Assembly (NCBI GenBank): GCA_033851955.1
Contig: JAWSVK010000016.1
Coordinates: forward strand, 1-64,000
Source: Profundibacter sp033851955
Lineage (GTDB): Bacteria > Pseudomonadota > Alphaproteobacteria > Rhodobacterales > Rhodobacteraceae
Length of the DNA stretch: 64,000 nt
Reading direction: 5' to 3'
Shown: positions 50,872 through 60,483 of the stretch, in pieces
How positions within the stretch are numbered: position 1 is the stretch's first letter
Layout of the letters: every line of letters begins with the position of its first letter
Position numbers and translations under genes: made by a program
The notes under the pieces: model-generated
Told to the model about the DNA's origin: nothing
Database searches by the model: none
Seen by the model: only the letters and a program-made list of their open reading frames with translations

Positions 50872-51480
50872 CTAGTCCCGCTTCACGATGTGCGACAAAT
50901 GAATTTCCCCAAGGGATTGAAGCAGGCTGCTGGTGTTGGTCACGTCAAACTTTTTCAACATCTTGGCGCGGTATACTTCGACCGTTCGGTGGGACAGATC
51001 CAGTTTTATGGCGATCTCTTTGCTGGTCAACCCATCCGCCAGGAATGAAACGATCTCACGCTCGCGGCGGGTTAGATCACGACACAGACGAACCCCTGAC
51101 AAATCGGCAAAACTCCAAACCGCGCGCTCCAGAGGTGCGTCCGGCGTAAATGAATGCCCCCGCACACGACACCAAAACAGGCTGGAATCCTTGCGCGCCA
51201 TAATGCGTTCATCCCAGTATTGGTTGGTTTCCTGTAGTTGCTTGATGCCCCTGTCACGGATGTTCACAAACTCTTCGCTCGATGGGTAAAGGATTGAAAA
51301 CAAACGATCCCTTAGTTCTTTACGGTCATATCCGAACATGGATGCAAAGGCATTATTGCAATCGCGGATCACCCGATCTTCAGTGACGACCAGGCCGACG
51401 GGTGAGTAAAGAAACGCCAGCTCTTCAAACCGCCCGTCGCGGAAACATTCATCAATACGTAGTTCCACAATATTGCGCAC
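50872..51480 (-). CDS. PAS-domain LuxR-type transcriptional regulator
   Basis: The protein has 202 residues. An N-terminal PAS domain (residues about 20-125; SPVGLVVTEDRVIRDCNNAF and FASMFGYDRKEL) is followed by a LuxR helix-turn-helix (LTRREREIVSFLADGLTSKE then IAIKLDLSHRTVEVYRAKML). No receiver or membrane segment is present, so it should be a one-component sensor with a small-molecule or redox-responsive PAS. It is divergent from the ABC transporter operon with a 96-bp gap, and 31 bp from hydrolase A on the same strand. Regulation of the transporter is inferred. Confidence 0.88.
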   Translation of the reverse strand: MRNIVELRIDECFRDGRFEELAFLYSPVGLVVTEDRVIRDCNNAFASMFGYDRKELRDRLFSILYPSSEEFVNIRDRGIKQLQETNQYWDERIMARKDSSLFWCRVRGHSFTPDAPLERAVWSFADLSGVRLCRDLTRREREIVSFLADGLTSKEIAIKLDLSHRTVEVYRAKMLKKFDVTNTSSLLQSLGEIHLSHIVKRD

Positions 51481-51576
51481 AGCCCCGCCAATTGGTTACT
51501 TTCAAACAATGGAATAATAGACAGGAGCCTCGGGCGCAATGCTCGTGCTGCGACTGCTAACAAAGGGAGAGAGACA

Positions 51577-52767
51577 ATGAAGTCAATGATCAGGCTGATC
51601 AATGCCGCTGTTTTGAGTGTGGCTCTGACAGGTGCAGCGCAGGCCGAAGACCCTGTAAAAATCGCGCTGGTGCACGGTATTTCGGGCCATGCGTTTGAAG
51701 TGTTTTCCAAGCAAACCCAAACAGGTTTTGCCTTGGGGATCGAATATGCGACAGGCGGCACCAATATGGTTAAAGGCCATCCCATCGAAATTATTCACAA
51801 AGACACGCAGTTCAAACCTGATGTTGCACGCGCTGTTCTTGCCGAAGCATATGGCGACGACGAAGTGTTGTTGGCCGTTGGCGCGACGTCGTCTGGCGTG
51901 ACCAAAGGTCTGCTGCCAATTGCCGAAGAATATGAGCGCATCTTGCTGATCGAACCCGCCGTCGCAGACAGTCTGACCGGCCCCGATGGCAACCGCTACG
52001 TGTTCAAAACGTCGCGCAACTCGTCGATGGACATGCAGGCACAAGCGATCGCGCTGAACCCTGACGAAAACCTGTTCGTTGCGACATTGGCCGAAGATTA
52101 CGCCTTTGGCCGCGACGGTATCAGTGCTTTTAAAACTGCACTGGGCGATTCTGGCGCGACCATCGTGACCGAGGAATATATCCCCCAAGGCACGACGGAT
52201 TTCACTGCCGCAACCGAACGCATGTTCAACGCGCTAAAGGACAAAGAAGGCCGCAAGGTTATCTTGATCTATGTGGCTGGAGGTGGCGATCCAATGGGCA
52301 AAATCCAAGCCCTGCAACCTGAGCGCTACGGTATCGAAATATCAACGGGCGGTCACATCTTGCCGGTTTTGCCAACCTACAAACGGGTGCCGGGCATGGA
52401 AGGTGCGATCTATTACTACTATGAAAACCCCAACAATGAGATCAATGACTGGCTGGTAAAAACCCACCAGGAACGTTTCGACGGCCCGCCGGATTTCTTT
52501 ACGGCTGGCGGCATGGCAGCGGCGCTCGCTGTGGTCAAAGCGCTTGAAACGGCGGACGAGTGGGAAACGGAATCCCTGATCGCAGCGATGGAAGGGATGA
52601 GCTGGGAAACCCCCAAGGGCACGATGAAGTTCCGTCCCGAAGACCATCAGGCATTGCAATCAATGTACCACTTTAAGATCCGCGTTGACGATGATGTCGA
52701 ATGGGCGATCCCAGAGTTGGTGCGCGAAATTACCGCCGACGAAATGGATATTCCTGTCGGCCGCTAA
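51577..52767 (+). CDS. ABC transporter substrate-binding protein (Leu/Ile/Val-type family)
   Basis: The protein has 396 residues with a signal peptide ending ALTGAAQA, preceded by GGGAGAG. It is a type-I periplasmic binding protein: VKIALVHGISGHAFEVFSKQ at the start, VGATSSGVTKGLLPIAEEYE near residue 110, and a second lobe with VTEEYIPQGTTDFTA. Asp/Glu/Tyr-rich hinge regions follow (YYYYENPNNEIND). The ligand is not evident; the family includes amino acid, amide and aromatic-acid binders. It is first in a five-gene transport unit ending in a hydrolase. Confidence 0.9.
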   Translation: MKSMIRLINAAVLSVALTGAAQAEDPVKIALVHGISGHAFEVFSKQTQTGFALGIEYATGGTNMVKGHPIEIIHKDTQFKPDVARAVLAEAYGDDEVLLAVGATSSGVTKGLLPIAEEYERILLIEPAVADSLTGPDGNRYVFKTSRNSSMDMQAQAIALNPDENLFVATLAEDYAFGRDGISAFKTALGDSGATIVTEEYIPQGTTDFTAATERMFNALKDKEGRKVILIYVAGGGDPMGKIQALQPERYGIEISTGGHILPVLPTYKRVPGMEGAIYYYYENPNNEINDWLVKTHQERFDGPPDFFTAGGMAAALAVVKALETADEWETESLIAAMEGMSWETPKGTMKFRPEDHQALQSMYHFKIRVDDDVEWAIPELVREITADEMDIPVGR

Positions 52768-52815
52768 TTAGACAAAAACTGTTCTCCGACCTAGCTATGG
52801 GTCGGAGAAGACACA

Positions 52816-53598
52816 ATGAAACGGATCCACATGACAATTCATCCATCCCTAGTGACCAAGGATCTGACAATCCGTTTTGGCGGCCATATTGCCGTCAACA
52901 ACGTGTCCTGTGAGTTTCGCCCAGGTGAATTGACGGTCATCGTTGGCCCGAACGGGGCTGGCAAAACCACCTTTTTCAACCTGATTTCCGGCCAGCTCTC
53001 GGCCACAAAAGGCAGCGTGGTTAAGGACGGTGTAGACCTGACACGCATGTCGCCTTCGACCCGTGCACGGCATGGTGTTGGCCGCGCCTTTCAGCTGACC
53101 AACCTGTTCCCCCAACTCACCGTGTTGGAGAACATCCGCCTTGCAGTTCAGGCCCATTCCGGCGATGGCTGGCGGCTGTTCAAACGCGTAGATAGCCTGA
53201 CTGAACTGACCGCCCGTGCCGAACGATATTTGGAGGCCACAAAGCTGGCCAGCGTTGCGCATCTACCTGCCGCCACCTTGTCCCATGGCGATCAGCGCAA
53301 ACTAGAAGTCGCATTGTTGATGGCGATGGAACCGGACATCTATATGTTTGATGAGCCGACGGCGGGGATGTCGCTGGATCACGCGCCTGACGTTTTAGAC
53401 CTGATCGCCGAAATCAAGCATGACAAATCCAAAACCGTTTTGCTGGTTGAGCATAAAATGGACGTGGTGCGGACCCTCGCAGACCGGATCATCGTGCTGC
53501 ACAACGGCGAATTGTTGGCCGACGGCGCCCCTGATGAGGTGATGTCGAGCGACATAGTGCGCGACGTCTATCTTGGTAAATCGGCGGAGGTGGCATGA
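52816..53598 (+). CDS. ABC transporter ATP-binding protein (LivG type)
   Basis: The protein has 260 residues. Walker A is GPNGAGKTTFFNLISGQL near residue 44, the signature region SHGDQRKLEVALLMAME lies near residue 156, and Walker B IYMFDEPTAGMS follows. The GGAGAAG five bases before the ATG at 52816 fixes the start. It is one of two ATPases, powering import of the ligand bound by the preceding protein. It overlaps the next gene by 4 bp. Confidence 0.93.
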   Translation: MKRIHMTIHPSLVTKDLTIRFGGHIAVNNVSCEFRPGELTVIVGPNGAGKTTFFNLISGQLSATKGSVVKDGVDLTRMSPSTRARHGVGRAFQLTNLFPQLTVLENIRLAVQAHSGDGWRLFKRVDSLTELTARAERYLEATKLASVAHLPAATLSHGDQRKLEVALLMAMEPDIYMFDEPTAGMSLDHAPDVLDLIAEIKHDKSKTVLLVEHKMDVVRTLADRIIVLHNGELLADGAPDEVMSSDIVRDVYLGKSAEVA

Positions 53599-54299
53599 GC
53601 ATTCTCTCCCTGAAAACGATGAAAACCAACATCGGCCAATACGCCGTTTTGCATGACGTGACGCTTGAGGTGTCCCAAGGTGGGGTCTTTGTTTTGTTAG
53701 GCCGTAATGGGGCCGGTAAAACCACCACATTGCGTTCAATCATGGGGTTATGGAAGCCCTCAGCAGGTTCAATACACTTTCGCGGCCAAGACATTTCCGA
53801 GATGCACACGGCAGATATCGCGCGGCTAGGCATCTCATTTGTGCCCGAAGATATGGGTATTTTCGGCGGCCTAACGGTCGAGGAAAACTTGATCCTAGCC
53901 ACCGCAAAAGGTACCTTCGACAAGGCCCGGTTGGCGCGAATTTATGAGTTATTCCCTGCTCTTGAGATTTTTTGGACCAAGCAAGCATGGTCGCTTTCCG
54001 GCGGGCAAAAACAGATGCTGTCCGTGGCTCGAGCCATTATTGAACCGCGTGAATTGATCCTTGTCGACGAGCCAACCAAAGGGTTGGCCCCTGCGATTAT
54101 CGACGCTATGGCCGATGCGTTTCGTGAGATTGCGCAGTCCACAACGATCTTGCTGGTCGAGCAAAATTTTGAGTTCGCCAAATCCCTTGGCCGTGACATG
54201 GCGGTCATTGATGATGGGCGGATCGCACATAGTGGCAGCATGGCTGATTTTGCTGCTGACAAAGCGTTGCAAGATCGCCTGCTAAGTCTTTCGGCATGA
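53595..54299 (+). CDS. ABC transporter ATP-binding protein (LivF type)
   Basis: The protein has 234 residues. Walker A is GRNGAGKTTTLRSIMGLWKP near residue 37, the signature is WSLSGGQKQMLSVARAI, and Walker B is LILVDEPTKGLAP. FVPEDMGIFGGLTVEENL is the typical LivF Q-loop region. It is the second ATPase of the transporter, overlapping the LivG-type gene by 4 bp. Confidence 0.94.
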   Translation: MSILSLKTMKTNIGQYAVLHDVTLEVSQGGVFVLLGRNGAGKTTTLRSIMGLWKPSAGSIHFRGQDISEMHTADIARLGISFVPEDMGIFGGLTVEENLILATAKGTFDKARLARIYELFPALEIFWTKQAWSLSGGQKQMLSVARAIIEPRELILVDEPTKGLAPAIIDAMADAFREIAQSTTILLVEQNFEFAKSLGRDMAVIDDGRIAHSGSMADFAADKALQDRLLSLSA

Positions 54300-54309
54300 G
54301 GAAATTTTG

Positions 54310-55302
54310 ATGGAAACCATAACCAAAATTGTCGTCCGGTTCGGCGGTGTCAGCTTGCTGCCCGTGGCCGTGGCACTGATTGCATTTGTGTTGATCGGCG
54401 CACCATCCTCGTGGGTGACGTTAACGGTCGCGGGGTTGGCCATGGGGATGATGATTTTCCTTATGGCCTCGGGCCTGTCGCTGGTTTTCGGCCTGATGGA
54501 TGTGATGAATTTCGGTCACTCTGCCTTTATCAGTTTCGGTGCTTTCATCGCCGCCAGCGTGCTGGCGGGCCTGTCTGGATGGCTTGGGTCTGAGTTGATC
54601 ATCTTGAACATAGCGGCGCTGTTTCTGGCTTTCACGGCTGCGATCCTGTTCGGGATGGTGGCTGGTTGGTTCTTTGAAGCGGTGATCATCAAACCGGTTT
54701 ATAAAGACCACCTGCGTCAAATCCTGATCACCATGGGGGCGCTGATTGTGGCCGAACAGATGATCCTTGCGATCTGGGGCGGCACACCGATGACGGTGCC
54801 ACGGCCGCATTTCCTAGAAGGCTCATTCCTTATTGGGGATGTGGCGATCGAGGTCTACCGTGTCTTTGCCTTCTTGCTTGGGCTTGCGGTTTATCTTGCG
54901 CTTTACCTCACGCTAAATCGGACCCGGATCGGGTTACTGATCCGTGCGGGCGTTGAAAATCGCGAGATGGTCGAGGCCTTGGGGTTTCGTATTGACCGGT
55001 TGTTCATCGGTGTTTTCATGCTGGGCTCAGCGCTTGCAGCCATGGGCGGTGCGATGTGGGCTGGATATGAGACATTGATCACGCCTGCCTTGGGCGGCGA
55101 GATGATGATCGTGGTCTTTATCGTTGTCATAATCGGTGGCCTAGGGTCAATCGAGGGCACGCTTTTGGGGGCGATCTTGGTGGGTTTGATGGCGAACTAT
55201 GTTGGCTATCTTGCGCCTAAACTTGCGCTAACGTCCAACATGATTTTGATGATGGCAATTCTGCTTTGGCGGCCAAATGGCCTGAAACCGGCGGTGAAAT
55301 AA
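54310..55302 (+). CDS. ABC transporter permease (LivH type)
   Basis: The protein has 330 residues from the ATG at 54310, preceded by GAGGAAA; a TTG three bases earlier is not preferred. It has eight or nine hydrophobic helices. LSLVFGLMDVMNFGHSAFIS near residue 58 and IGGLGSIEGTLLGAILVG near the C-terminus are the LivH/EAA-type signature regions. It forms the membrane channel with the next protein. Confidence 0.93.
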   Translation: METITKIVVRFGGVSLLPVAVALIAFVLIGAPSSWVTLTVAGLAMGMMIFLMASGLSLVFGLMDVMNFGHSAFISFGAFIAASVLAGLSGWLGSELIILNIAALFLAFTAAILFGMVAGWFFEAVIIKPVYKDHLRQILITMGALIVAEQMILAIWGGTPMTVPRPHFLEGSFLIGDVAIEVYRVFAFLLGLAVYLALYLTLNRTRIGLLIRAGVENREMVEALGFRIDRLFIGVFMLGSALAAMGGAMWAGYETLITPALGGEMMIVVFIVVIIGGLGSIEGTLLGAILVGLMANYVGYLAPKLALTSNMILMMAILLWRPNGLKPAVK

Positions 55303-55303
55303 T

Positions 55304-56383
55304 ATGAATGCGATCGCCAAAACCACCACTGGTTCAAAAGCTGTCAAAGCCACGGTGCTTTTGATCGGGGCCATGTTGTTGTTCGCCCCGTTCCTGTTTC
55401 AGGACACACGCGCGCTCGAAGTTGCGGCACGTATCTGTGTTTTTATTGTGCTTGTCGCCAGCTATGATTTGCTGATCGGCTACACCGGCATCGTCAGCTT
55501 TGCCCATACGATGTTCTTTGGCTTTGGTGCCTATGGCGGCGCGATTGCGTTAAAACAAATGGGGCCGGGTTGGGATGCCGTGGCCGTTGGCGCACTGGCT
55601 GGCATTGGCGTATCACTGGTTGTGGCCGTGGCGATTGGATTGCTGTCACTGCGTGTCAAAGCGATCTTTTTTGCGATGATCACATTGGCCGCGGCAAGCG
55701 TTGCCTTGGTGCTGGCTTCGCAGCTCAGCACCTTTACGGGCGGCGAGGATGGCATCACCTACCGCGCTCCAACGATCTTTAAAACCGCCACCAAGCTGAT
55801 GGTCGATGACGACGGCAAAGTGATGCGGATTTTCAGCGTCAAAATGAACGGCAAATTGGCGGCCTATTATTTTGTTTTCACGATGTCACTGGTGTTATTC
55901 ATCGCAATGCTCAGGCTGGTCGGCTCGCCACTTGGCACGGTTCTAAAAGCGATCCGTGAGAACGAGGCACGGGCCGAGGCGATCGGATATCGCGTTGTCA
56001 GTTACCGAACGTTTGTGTTTTGCATTGCTGCGGTGGTCGCGTCGCTGGCGGGCACAATTTATGCGATTTGGCTGAAATACACCGGCCCCGATACGGTGCT
56101 GAGCTTTAGCATCATGATTGATATTCTGCTGATGGTGGTGATCGGCGGCATGGGCACGATGTGGGGCGCAGTCATTGGCGCGGTGCTGATGGTGACCGCG
56201 CAATACTACTTGCGGGATCTGATGGGTGTTGCCGCCGAGGCCACGGCTAATCTACCATTGTTACCGCACTTGCTCGACCCAGATCGTTGGCTTTTCTGGC
56301 TCGGAATCATCTTTATTTTGCTGGTCTATTTCTTTCCCAAAGGCATTGCAGGAACAATTATGGCCAAAGGGGACAATGGATGA
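55304..56383 (+). CDS. ABC transporter permease (LivM type)
   Basis: The protein has 359 residues and about ten hydrophobic helices. DLLIGYTGIVSFAHTMFFGF near residue 63 and VIGGMGTMWGAVIGAVLM near residue 282 mark the LivM family. It starts one base after the LivH-type stop, and its TGA overlaps the ATG of hydrolase paralog B (ATGA), so the hydrolase is translated with the transporter. Confidence 0.93.
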   Translation: MNAIAKTTTGSKAVKATVLLIGAMLLFAPFLFQDTRALEVAARICVFIVLVASYDLLIGYTGIVSFAHTMFFGFGAYGGAIALKQMGPGWDAVAVGALAGIGVSLVVAVAIGLLSLRVKAIFFAMITLAAASVALVLASQLSTFTGGEDGITYRAPTIFKTATKLMVDDDGKVMRIFSVKMNGKLAAYYFVFTMSLVLFIAMLRLVGSPLGTVLKAIRENEARAEAIGYRVVSYRTFVFCIAAVVASLAGTIYAIWLKYTGPDTVLSFSIMIDILLMVVIGGMGTMWGAVIGAVLMVTAQYYLRDLMGVAAEATANLPLLPHLLDPDRWLFWLGIIFILLVYFFPKGIAGTIMAKGDNG

Positions 56384-57240
56384 ACATGATGCCTAAGCAT
56401 TCATTTGTGCCTGTGATGGGACACGAAATTTACGTGACGCAGTGGGGCGATCCGAACAACAAACCGCTGGTCATGTGGCACGGTTTGGCACGCACAGGGC
56501 GTGACTTTGATGAACTGGCTGCGGCCATGGCAATTGACCATTTCGTAATTTGCCCTGACACGATTGGGCGCGGCCTGTCCAGCTGGTCCAAATCGCCAAA
56601 TATTGACTACTCCGTCGAACATTACGCACAGCTCGCTGCCGGATTGTTGGATCACTACTGCATTGAAACAGCGGGTTGGTTGGGCACATCGATGGGCGGA
56701 TTGATTGGCATGCGTATGGCCTCGAGCCAACTGGAAAATCGAATAAAATACCTTATTATCAATGATATCGGACCGGAAACCCCGCAAACGGCCATTGATC
56801 GGATTTTGACCTATGCGACTGAATTGCCTGTTTTTAAATCCTTAAGGGATGCGGAAAACTGGTTTAGGCTGATCTACACACCTTTTGGACCTGCAAGCGA
56901 CAGTTTTTGGCGCCGCATGACCCGCAGTTCTGTTCGCCGGACGCAGCAAGGCGATTTCACCATCCACTATGATCCGAATATTTTGGCCCAGTTCACAGCC
57001 TCAATTGAAGAGCTGACATCTTGGGAGCGTTATGATCAGATCACGGTCCCCTCGCATGTCATCTCAGGCGAAAATTCGGACATACTGCCCAAGGCAATAT
57101 TGGAGCGAATGATTGCGACAGGGCCAAGACCACAGGCAACCATAATTAAAGATTGCGGCCATGCCCCTACGCTTTCGCGCCCATCGGATATTCTTGAAGT
57201 GCGGCAGATTATTTCAGCGTTGAGTGCCCGTTTGGCTTAG
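56380..57240 (+). CDS. Alpha/beta-hydrolase (paralog B), translationally coupled to the transporter
   Basis: The protein has 286 residues from the ATG at 56380; the longer open frame upstream lies within the permease gene. The elbow LGTSMGGLIGM, the oxyanion motif MWHGLARTGRDFDELA, and the C-terminal DCGHAPTLS are present. It is paralogous to the hydrolase at 50001-50840 across its length. The 4-bp overlap with the permease suggests that it processes the imported compound. Its 3' end overlaps the DUF934 gene on the other strand by 4 bp. Confidence 0.88.
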   Translation: MNMMPKHSFVPVMGHEIYVTQWGDPNNKPLVMWHGLARTGRDFDELAAAMAIDHFVICPDTIGRGLSSWSKSPNIDYSVEHYAQLAAGLLDHYCIETAGWLGTSMGGLIGMRMASSQLENRIKYLIINDIGPETPQTAIDRILTYATELPVFKSLRDAENWFRLIYTPFGPASDSFWRRMTRSSVRRTQQGDFTIHYDPNILAQFTASIEELTSWERYDQITVPSHVISGENSDILPKAILERMIATGPRPQATIIKDCGHAPTLSRPSDILEVRQIISALSARLA

Positions 57241-57662
57241 CTCGCTTTTGCACGTACCAAAGTTTGGTAATCGTTTTCCTGCCAGTTGGCACGGCTCATC
57301 CATTGGGCTTCGGGCTGACGTGCTGCCAAATTGGCATCAATCTCTACTTCGTCAAACCCGCTGCGTCGTGCCATTGCATATTGGTCGGAAATGACATGGC
57401 CCTTGGCCCGCAGGCGACCCTGAAAATCCATCAACCGCAAGCGCCGCGCAATGGTAAACCCACGCCCGTCCGCAAAGCTGGGAAAATCAATGCGGATCAA
57501 TTCAGCTCGTTCTAGATAGGGGCGCAACGTTTCGGGATCGGCATCTGACGGAACATCAATTGCAAATACTGTCGAAGGCGCATTGGCGACATCTTCTAAG
57601 GCGACAAAATCATGCGCCCAATCGTCGGCGCCAAAGCCGGTATCCGTTACGATAACGCTCAT
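57237..57662 (-). CDS. DUF934 protein of the cysteine biosynthesis operon
   Basis: The protein has 141 residues from the ATG at 57662 (MSVIVTDTGFGADDW), which overlaps the cysH stop by 4 bp. Conserved blocks include LIRIDFPSFADGRGFTIARR and LRAKGHVISDQYAMARRSGF, diagnostic of DUF934. This family almost always accompanies sulfite reductase and CysH in proteobacteria; its role is unknown, possibly an assembly or electron-transfer accessory. Confidence 0.92.
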   Translation of the reverse strand: MSVIVTDTGFGADDWAHDFVALEDVANAPSTVFAIDVPSDADPETLRPYLERAELIRIDFPSFADGRGFTIARRLRLMDFQGRLRAKGHVISDQYAMARRSGFDEVEIDANLAARQPEAQWMSRANWQENDYQTLVRAKAS

Positions 57663-58414
57663 GTTGAAAGCTCTCCTACGAGGGGCTGGCGTTGCGCCAC
57701 CCCATTGACAAAATGTATGCCGCATTCGGTTTTATCGCTGTCGCGCCAGCGTCCCGCACGGGCGTCTTCGCCCTCTTTGACGGGAGTTGTGCATGGCGCA
57801 CAGCCGATCGACGCAAACCCCTGTGCAATTTTTGGATGTTTGGGCAATTGATGGGTCTCGATGTATGCATTCAGATCTTCAGGCTGCCAGCGGGCCAGCG
57901 GGTTCACTTTGATCCGGCGATCCGCGTCGTTTTCAAAGAACTCCAGCTCTGCACGGATGCCGGATTGGAAGCGTTTACGGCCAGTGATCCACGCATCAAA
58001 CCCTTTTAATACCTGGTTCAATGGGTTGGTCTTGCGCAATGAGCAGCAGGCATCCTTGTCGCGTTGGTTGAGCGTGCCATCAGGGTCTTGGACCGCAATA
58101 TCCAATGCGTCGGCTGAAATGCTGCGGACATCTGACAGGCCCAATTGGCTGGCAACTTCTGTCTGATAGGCAAGCGTTTCGGCAAACAACATTTGCGTGT
58201 CGACGAATAAAACAGGCAGGCTCGGGTCAATCTGCGACACCATGTGCAACAGCACAACGGACTCGGCACCAAAGGACGATACCAGTGCCGTGCGATTGGT
58301 CACCGCGCGTTGGATCGCAAAATTCAAAACCTGCAAGGGTCCGAAATTCCGACTTTGGCGATTTAAAATGCCGGCCTTGTCGCCGACGGTCAGAAAGCTT
58401 GATTCATGCTGCAT
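57659..58414 (-). CDS. cysH: Adenylyl-sulfate reductase (thioredoxin-dependent), CysH
   Basis: The protein has 251 residues. It has the PP-loop-type nucleotide site (SSFGAESVVLLHM near residue 44) and the catalytic ECGIH near residue 236. Two Cys pairs, DACCSLRK near residue 122 and IGCAPCTTP near residue 207, predict a [4Fe-4S] cluster, which marks APS-type rather than cluster-free PAPS reductases. It reduces APS to sulfite with thioredoxin. It overlaps cysI by 11 bp and DUF934 by 4 bp. Confidence 0.93.
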   Translation of the reverse strand: MQHESSFLTVGDKAGILNRQSRNFGPLQVLNFAIQRAVTNRTALVSSFGAESVVLLHMVSQIDPSLPVLFVDTQMLFAETLAYQTEVASQLGLSDVRSISADALDIAVQDPDGTLNQRDKDACCSLRKTNPLNQVLKGFDAWITGRKRFQSGIRAELEFFENDADRRIKVNPLARWQPEDLNAYIETHQLPKHPKIAQGFASIGCAPCTTPVKEGEDARAGRWRDSDKTECGIHFVNGVAQRQPLVGELST

Positions 58415-60074
58415 TTTTAACCCGTCCTTCTGGATACAACACTGCCTTAAAGGGATCAGCGCCTAGGCGGTTGTAGGTCTCAAGAAAGGTTTCATACGCG
58501 TCTTGGCGCAGATCAAGATAGCCCAAAATCAACCGTTCAATCGCGGGTACGATTTCATCATATGAAAAACCCGGCCCCGTGCGTTTGCCAATTTTTGTAT
58601 TCTCAGTGGCATCGCCGCCGAGCGTGATTTGGTAGTTTTCAACCCCAGCCCGGTCCAGACCCAAAATGCCGATATGGCCAACATGGTGGTGTCCACATGC
58701 ATTGATGCAACCCGAGATTTTGAGCTTCAACGCACCGATATCATGCTCCAGCTTCAGCTCGTCAAACCGCGTGGCGATTTGTTGCGCCACAGGGATCGAG
58801 CGGGCTGTCGCCAAGGCGCAATAATCCATGCCCGGGCAGGCGATAATGTCAGAAATCAATCCGATATTGGCCGTGGCCAAACCGATCTCTTTTAGACGTG
58901 CATGCACAGCCGGCAGATGGCTTTTGTGAACATGCGGCAAGATCACGTTTTGCTCGTGACTGATGCGCAGCTCATCATGGGAAAATTCCTGTGCCACATC
59001 GGCCATCAAACGCATTTGGTCTGAACTGGCATCTCCAGGCGTCTGGCCATGTGCTTTGAGAGAAATTGTTGCAATTGCGTAATCTGGGTTTTTGTGGGTC
59101 GCCAGATTGGTATCAACCCAAGAGGCAAACACCGGATCCGTCGCATAAGCCGCTTCAAAGCCGTCCAAAGGTGCATCAATGAATGCGGGCGCAACAAAGT
59201 CCTGCTGAAAGCGTGCCAACAAAGCTTGATCGTGACCACCAAATTGCGGCTTGATCCGTGTAAAGCGCTCTTCGACCAGCGCCCTAATTTTGTCCATGCC
59301 GTTTTCGTGCAAGGTGATTTTGATCCGAGCTTTATATTTGTTGTCGCGACGGCCCAGTAGATTGTAGACGCTCAACACAGCTTCGACATAGGGCAGTAAA
59401 TCGGCGCGTGGCAAGAAATCAACAATCACTTTGCCGACCATTGGAGTGCGGCCTAAACCGCCACCGATGATGATCTCATAACCGGTATCGCCCGCGTCAT
59501 TTTGCACTACGCGCACAGCCAGATCATGCGCCTTTAGTACCGCACGGTCGTGTGTGGATGCCCCCACAGCGATTTTGAACTTGCGGCCAAGGAACTGGAA
59601 TTCAGGATGGTCAGTGGACCATTGACGCAGCAATTCGGCAATCGGCCGTGGATCTTCGATTTCATCAGCAGCGGCGCCAGCGAAATGGTCGGAAGTCACA
59701 TTGCGAATGGTGTTTCCAGAGGTCTGAATGGCGTGCATGCCCACCTCTTCCAGCGCGTCCAGCATATCGGGCACGTCAACAAGGCTTGGCCAGTTGTACT
59801 GGATGTTTTGGCGGGTGGTGAAATGGCCATAGCCCTTATCCCAACGGTCCGCGATCATCGCAAGCTGGCGCATTTTGCCGCTGTCAAGCGAGCCATAAGG
59901 AATGGCCACACGCAGCATATAGGCATGCAATTGCAGATACAGCCCGTTCATCAAGCGCAAGGGTTTGAACTCGTCTTCGGTAAGGCTGCCATCAATGCGG
60001 CGCGCGACCTGATCACGGAACTGGGCGTTGCGCGCCTTTACGAAGCCAGCGTCAAAATCATTATACTGATACAT
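58404..60074 (-). CDS. cysI: Assimilatory sulfite (nitrite/sulfite) reductase hemoprotein
   Basis: The protein has 556 residues from the ATG at 60074 (MYQYNDFDAGFVKARNAQFR), preceded by GGAG; the open frame extends 136 codons upstream through the DUF2849 gene and is rejected. Siroheme/[4Fe-4S] ligands are in CPGMDYCALA near residue 420 and SGCINACGHHHVGHIG near residue 460. Arg-rich FTTRQNIQYNW is the first siroheme-binding repeat. It reduces sulfite to sulfide. It overlaps both neighbours in the operon. Confidence 0.94.
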   Translation of the reverse strand: MYQYNDFDAGFVKARNAQFRDQVARRIDGSLTEDEFKPLRLMNGLYLQLHAYMLRVAIPYGSLDSGKMRQLAMIADRWDKGYGHFTTRQNIQYNWPSLVDVPDMLDALEEVGMHAIQTSGNTIRNVTSDHFAGAAADEIEDPRPIAELLRQWSTDHPEFQFLGRKFKIAVGASTHDRAVLKAHDLAVRVVQNDAGDTGYEIIIGGGLGRTPMVGKVIVDFLPRADLLPYVEAVLSVYNLLGRRDNKYKARIKITLHENGMDKIRALVEERFTRIKPQFGGHDQALLARFQQDFVAPAFIDAPLDGFEAAYATDPVFASWVDTNLATHKNPDYAIATISLKAHGQTPGDASSDQMRLMADVAQEFSHDELRISHEQNVILPHVHKSHLPAVHARLKEIGLATANIGLISDIIACPGMDYCALATARSIPVAQQIATRFDELKLEHDIGALKLKISGCINACGHHHVGHIGILGLDRAGVENYQITLGGDATENTKIGKRTGPGFSYDEIVPAIERLILGYLDLRQDAYETFLETYNRLGADPFKAVLYPEGRVKNAA

Positions 60075-60375
60075 TGTTTTGCTCCGATTGCTTGCCGTGG
60101 AAAAGATTGGATGGGCCGCGGGCGCGAAAACCTTCGCGAAAATGGACAGGGGCGGGACCGTGGATGCCCGAGACTGCATCAGCCAAATATACGCCAACAA
60201 CTTGGCCATGCTGTGCTTCTGCAAAGCCAAGGCGTTCATTGGCGCGATCTGCGTCTGAAAACAGCTCAGCCTCTGTGTGCTGACGCACCCATTGGCCGTC
60301 AACCGACAGATAAACCACGTCACCAAGGACCAAATCATTGGCGGTAACAACTTTTGGCGAGAATGCAGAAGACAT
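60061..60375 (-). CDS. DUF2849 protein
   Basis: The protein has 104 residues. VVTANDLVLGDVVYLSVDGQ and the C-terminal GPAPVHFREGFRARGPSNLF match DUF2849, a small family found at the head of alphaproteobacterial cysI operons. It overlaps cysI by 14 bp. The usual upstream cysG (siroheme synthase) is absent here. It is the first gene of the operon, so the promoter should lie in 60376-60630. Confidence 0.9.
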   Translation of the reverse strand: MSSAFSPKVVTANDLVLGDVVYLSVDGQWVRQHTEAELFSDADRANERLGFAEAQHGQVVGVYLADAVSGIHGPAPVHFREGFRARGPSNLFHGKQSEQNNVSV

Positions 60376-60483
60376 CGGATGGACCCTTTCAGAGGCGTTG
60401 GAGTCACATATAGGACATTATTCCGTTTTGTGACCATGTCGCAGGATCGATAAGGACTGAAATGCAGGAAATTTCCAGACATC

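Noticed and set aside
60075..60482. N-terminal extension of the cysI frame by 136 codons
   Set aside because: It runs through the DUF2849 gene in another frame; the family N-terminus begins at 60074 with its own GGAG.
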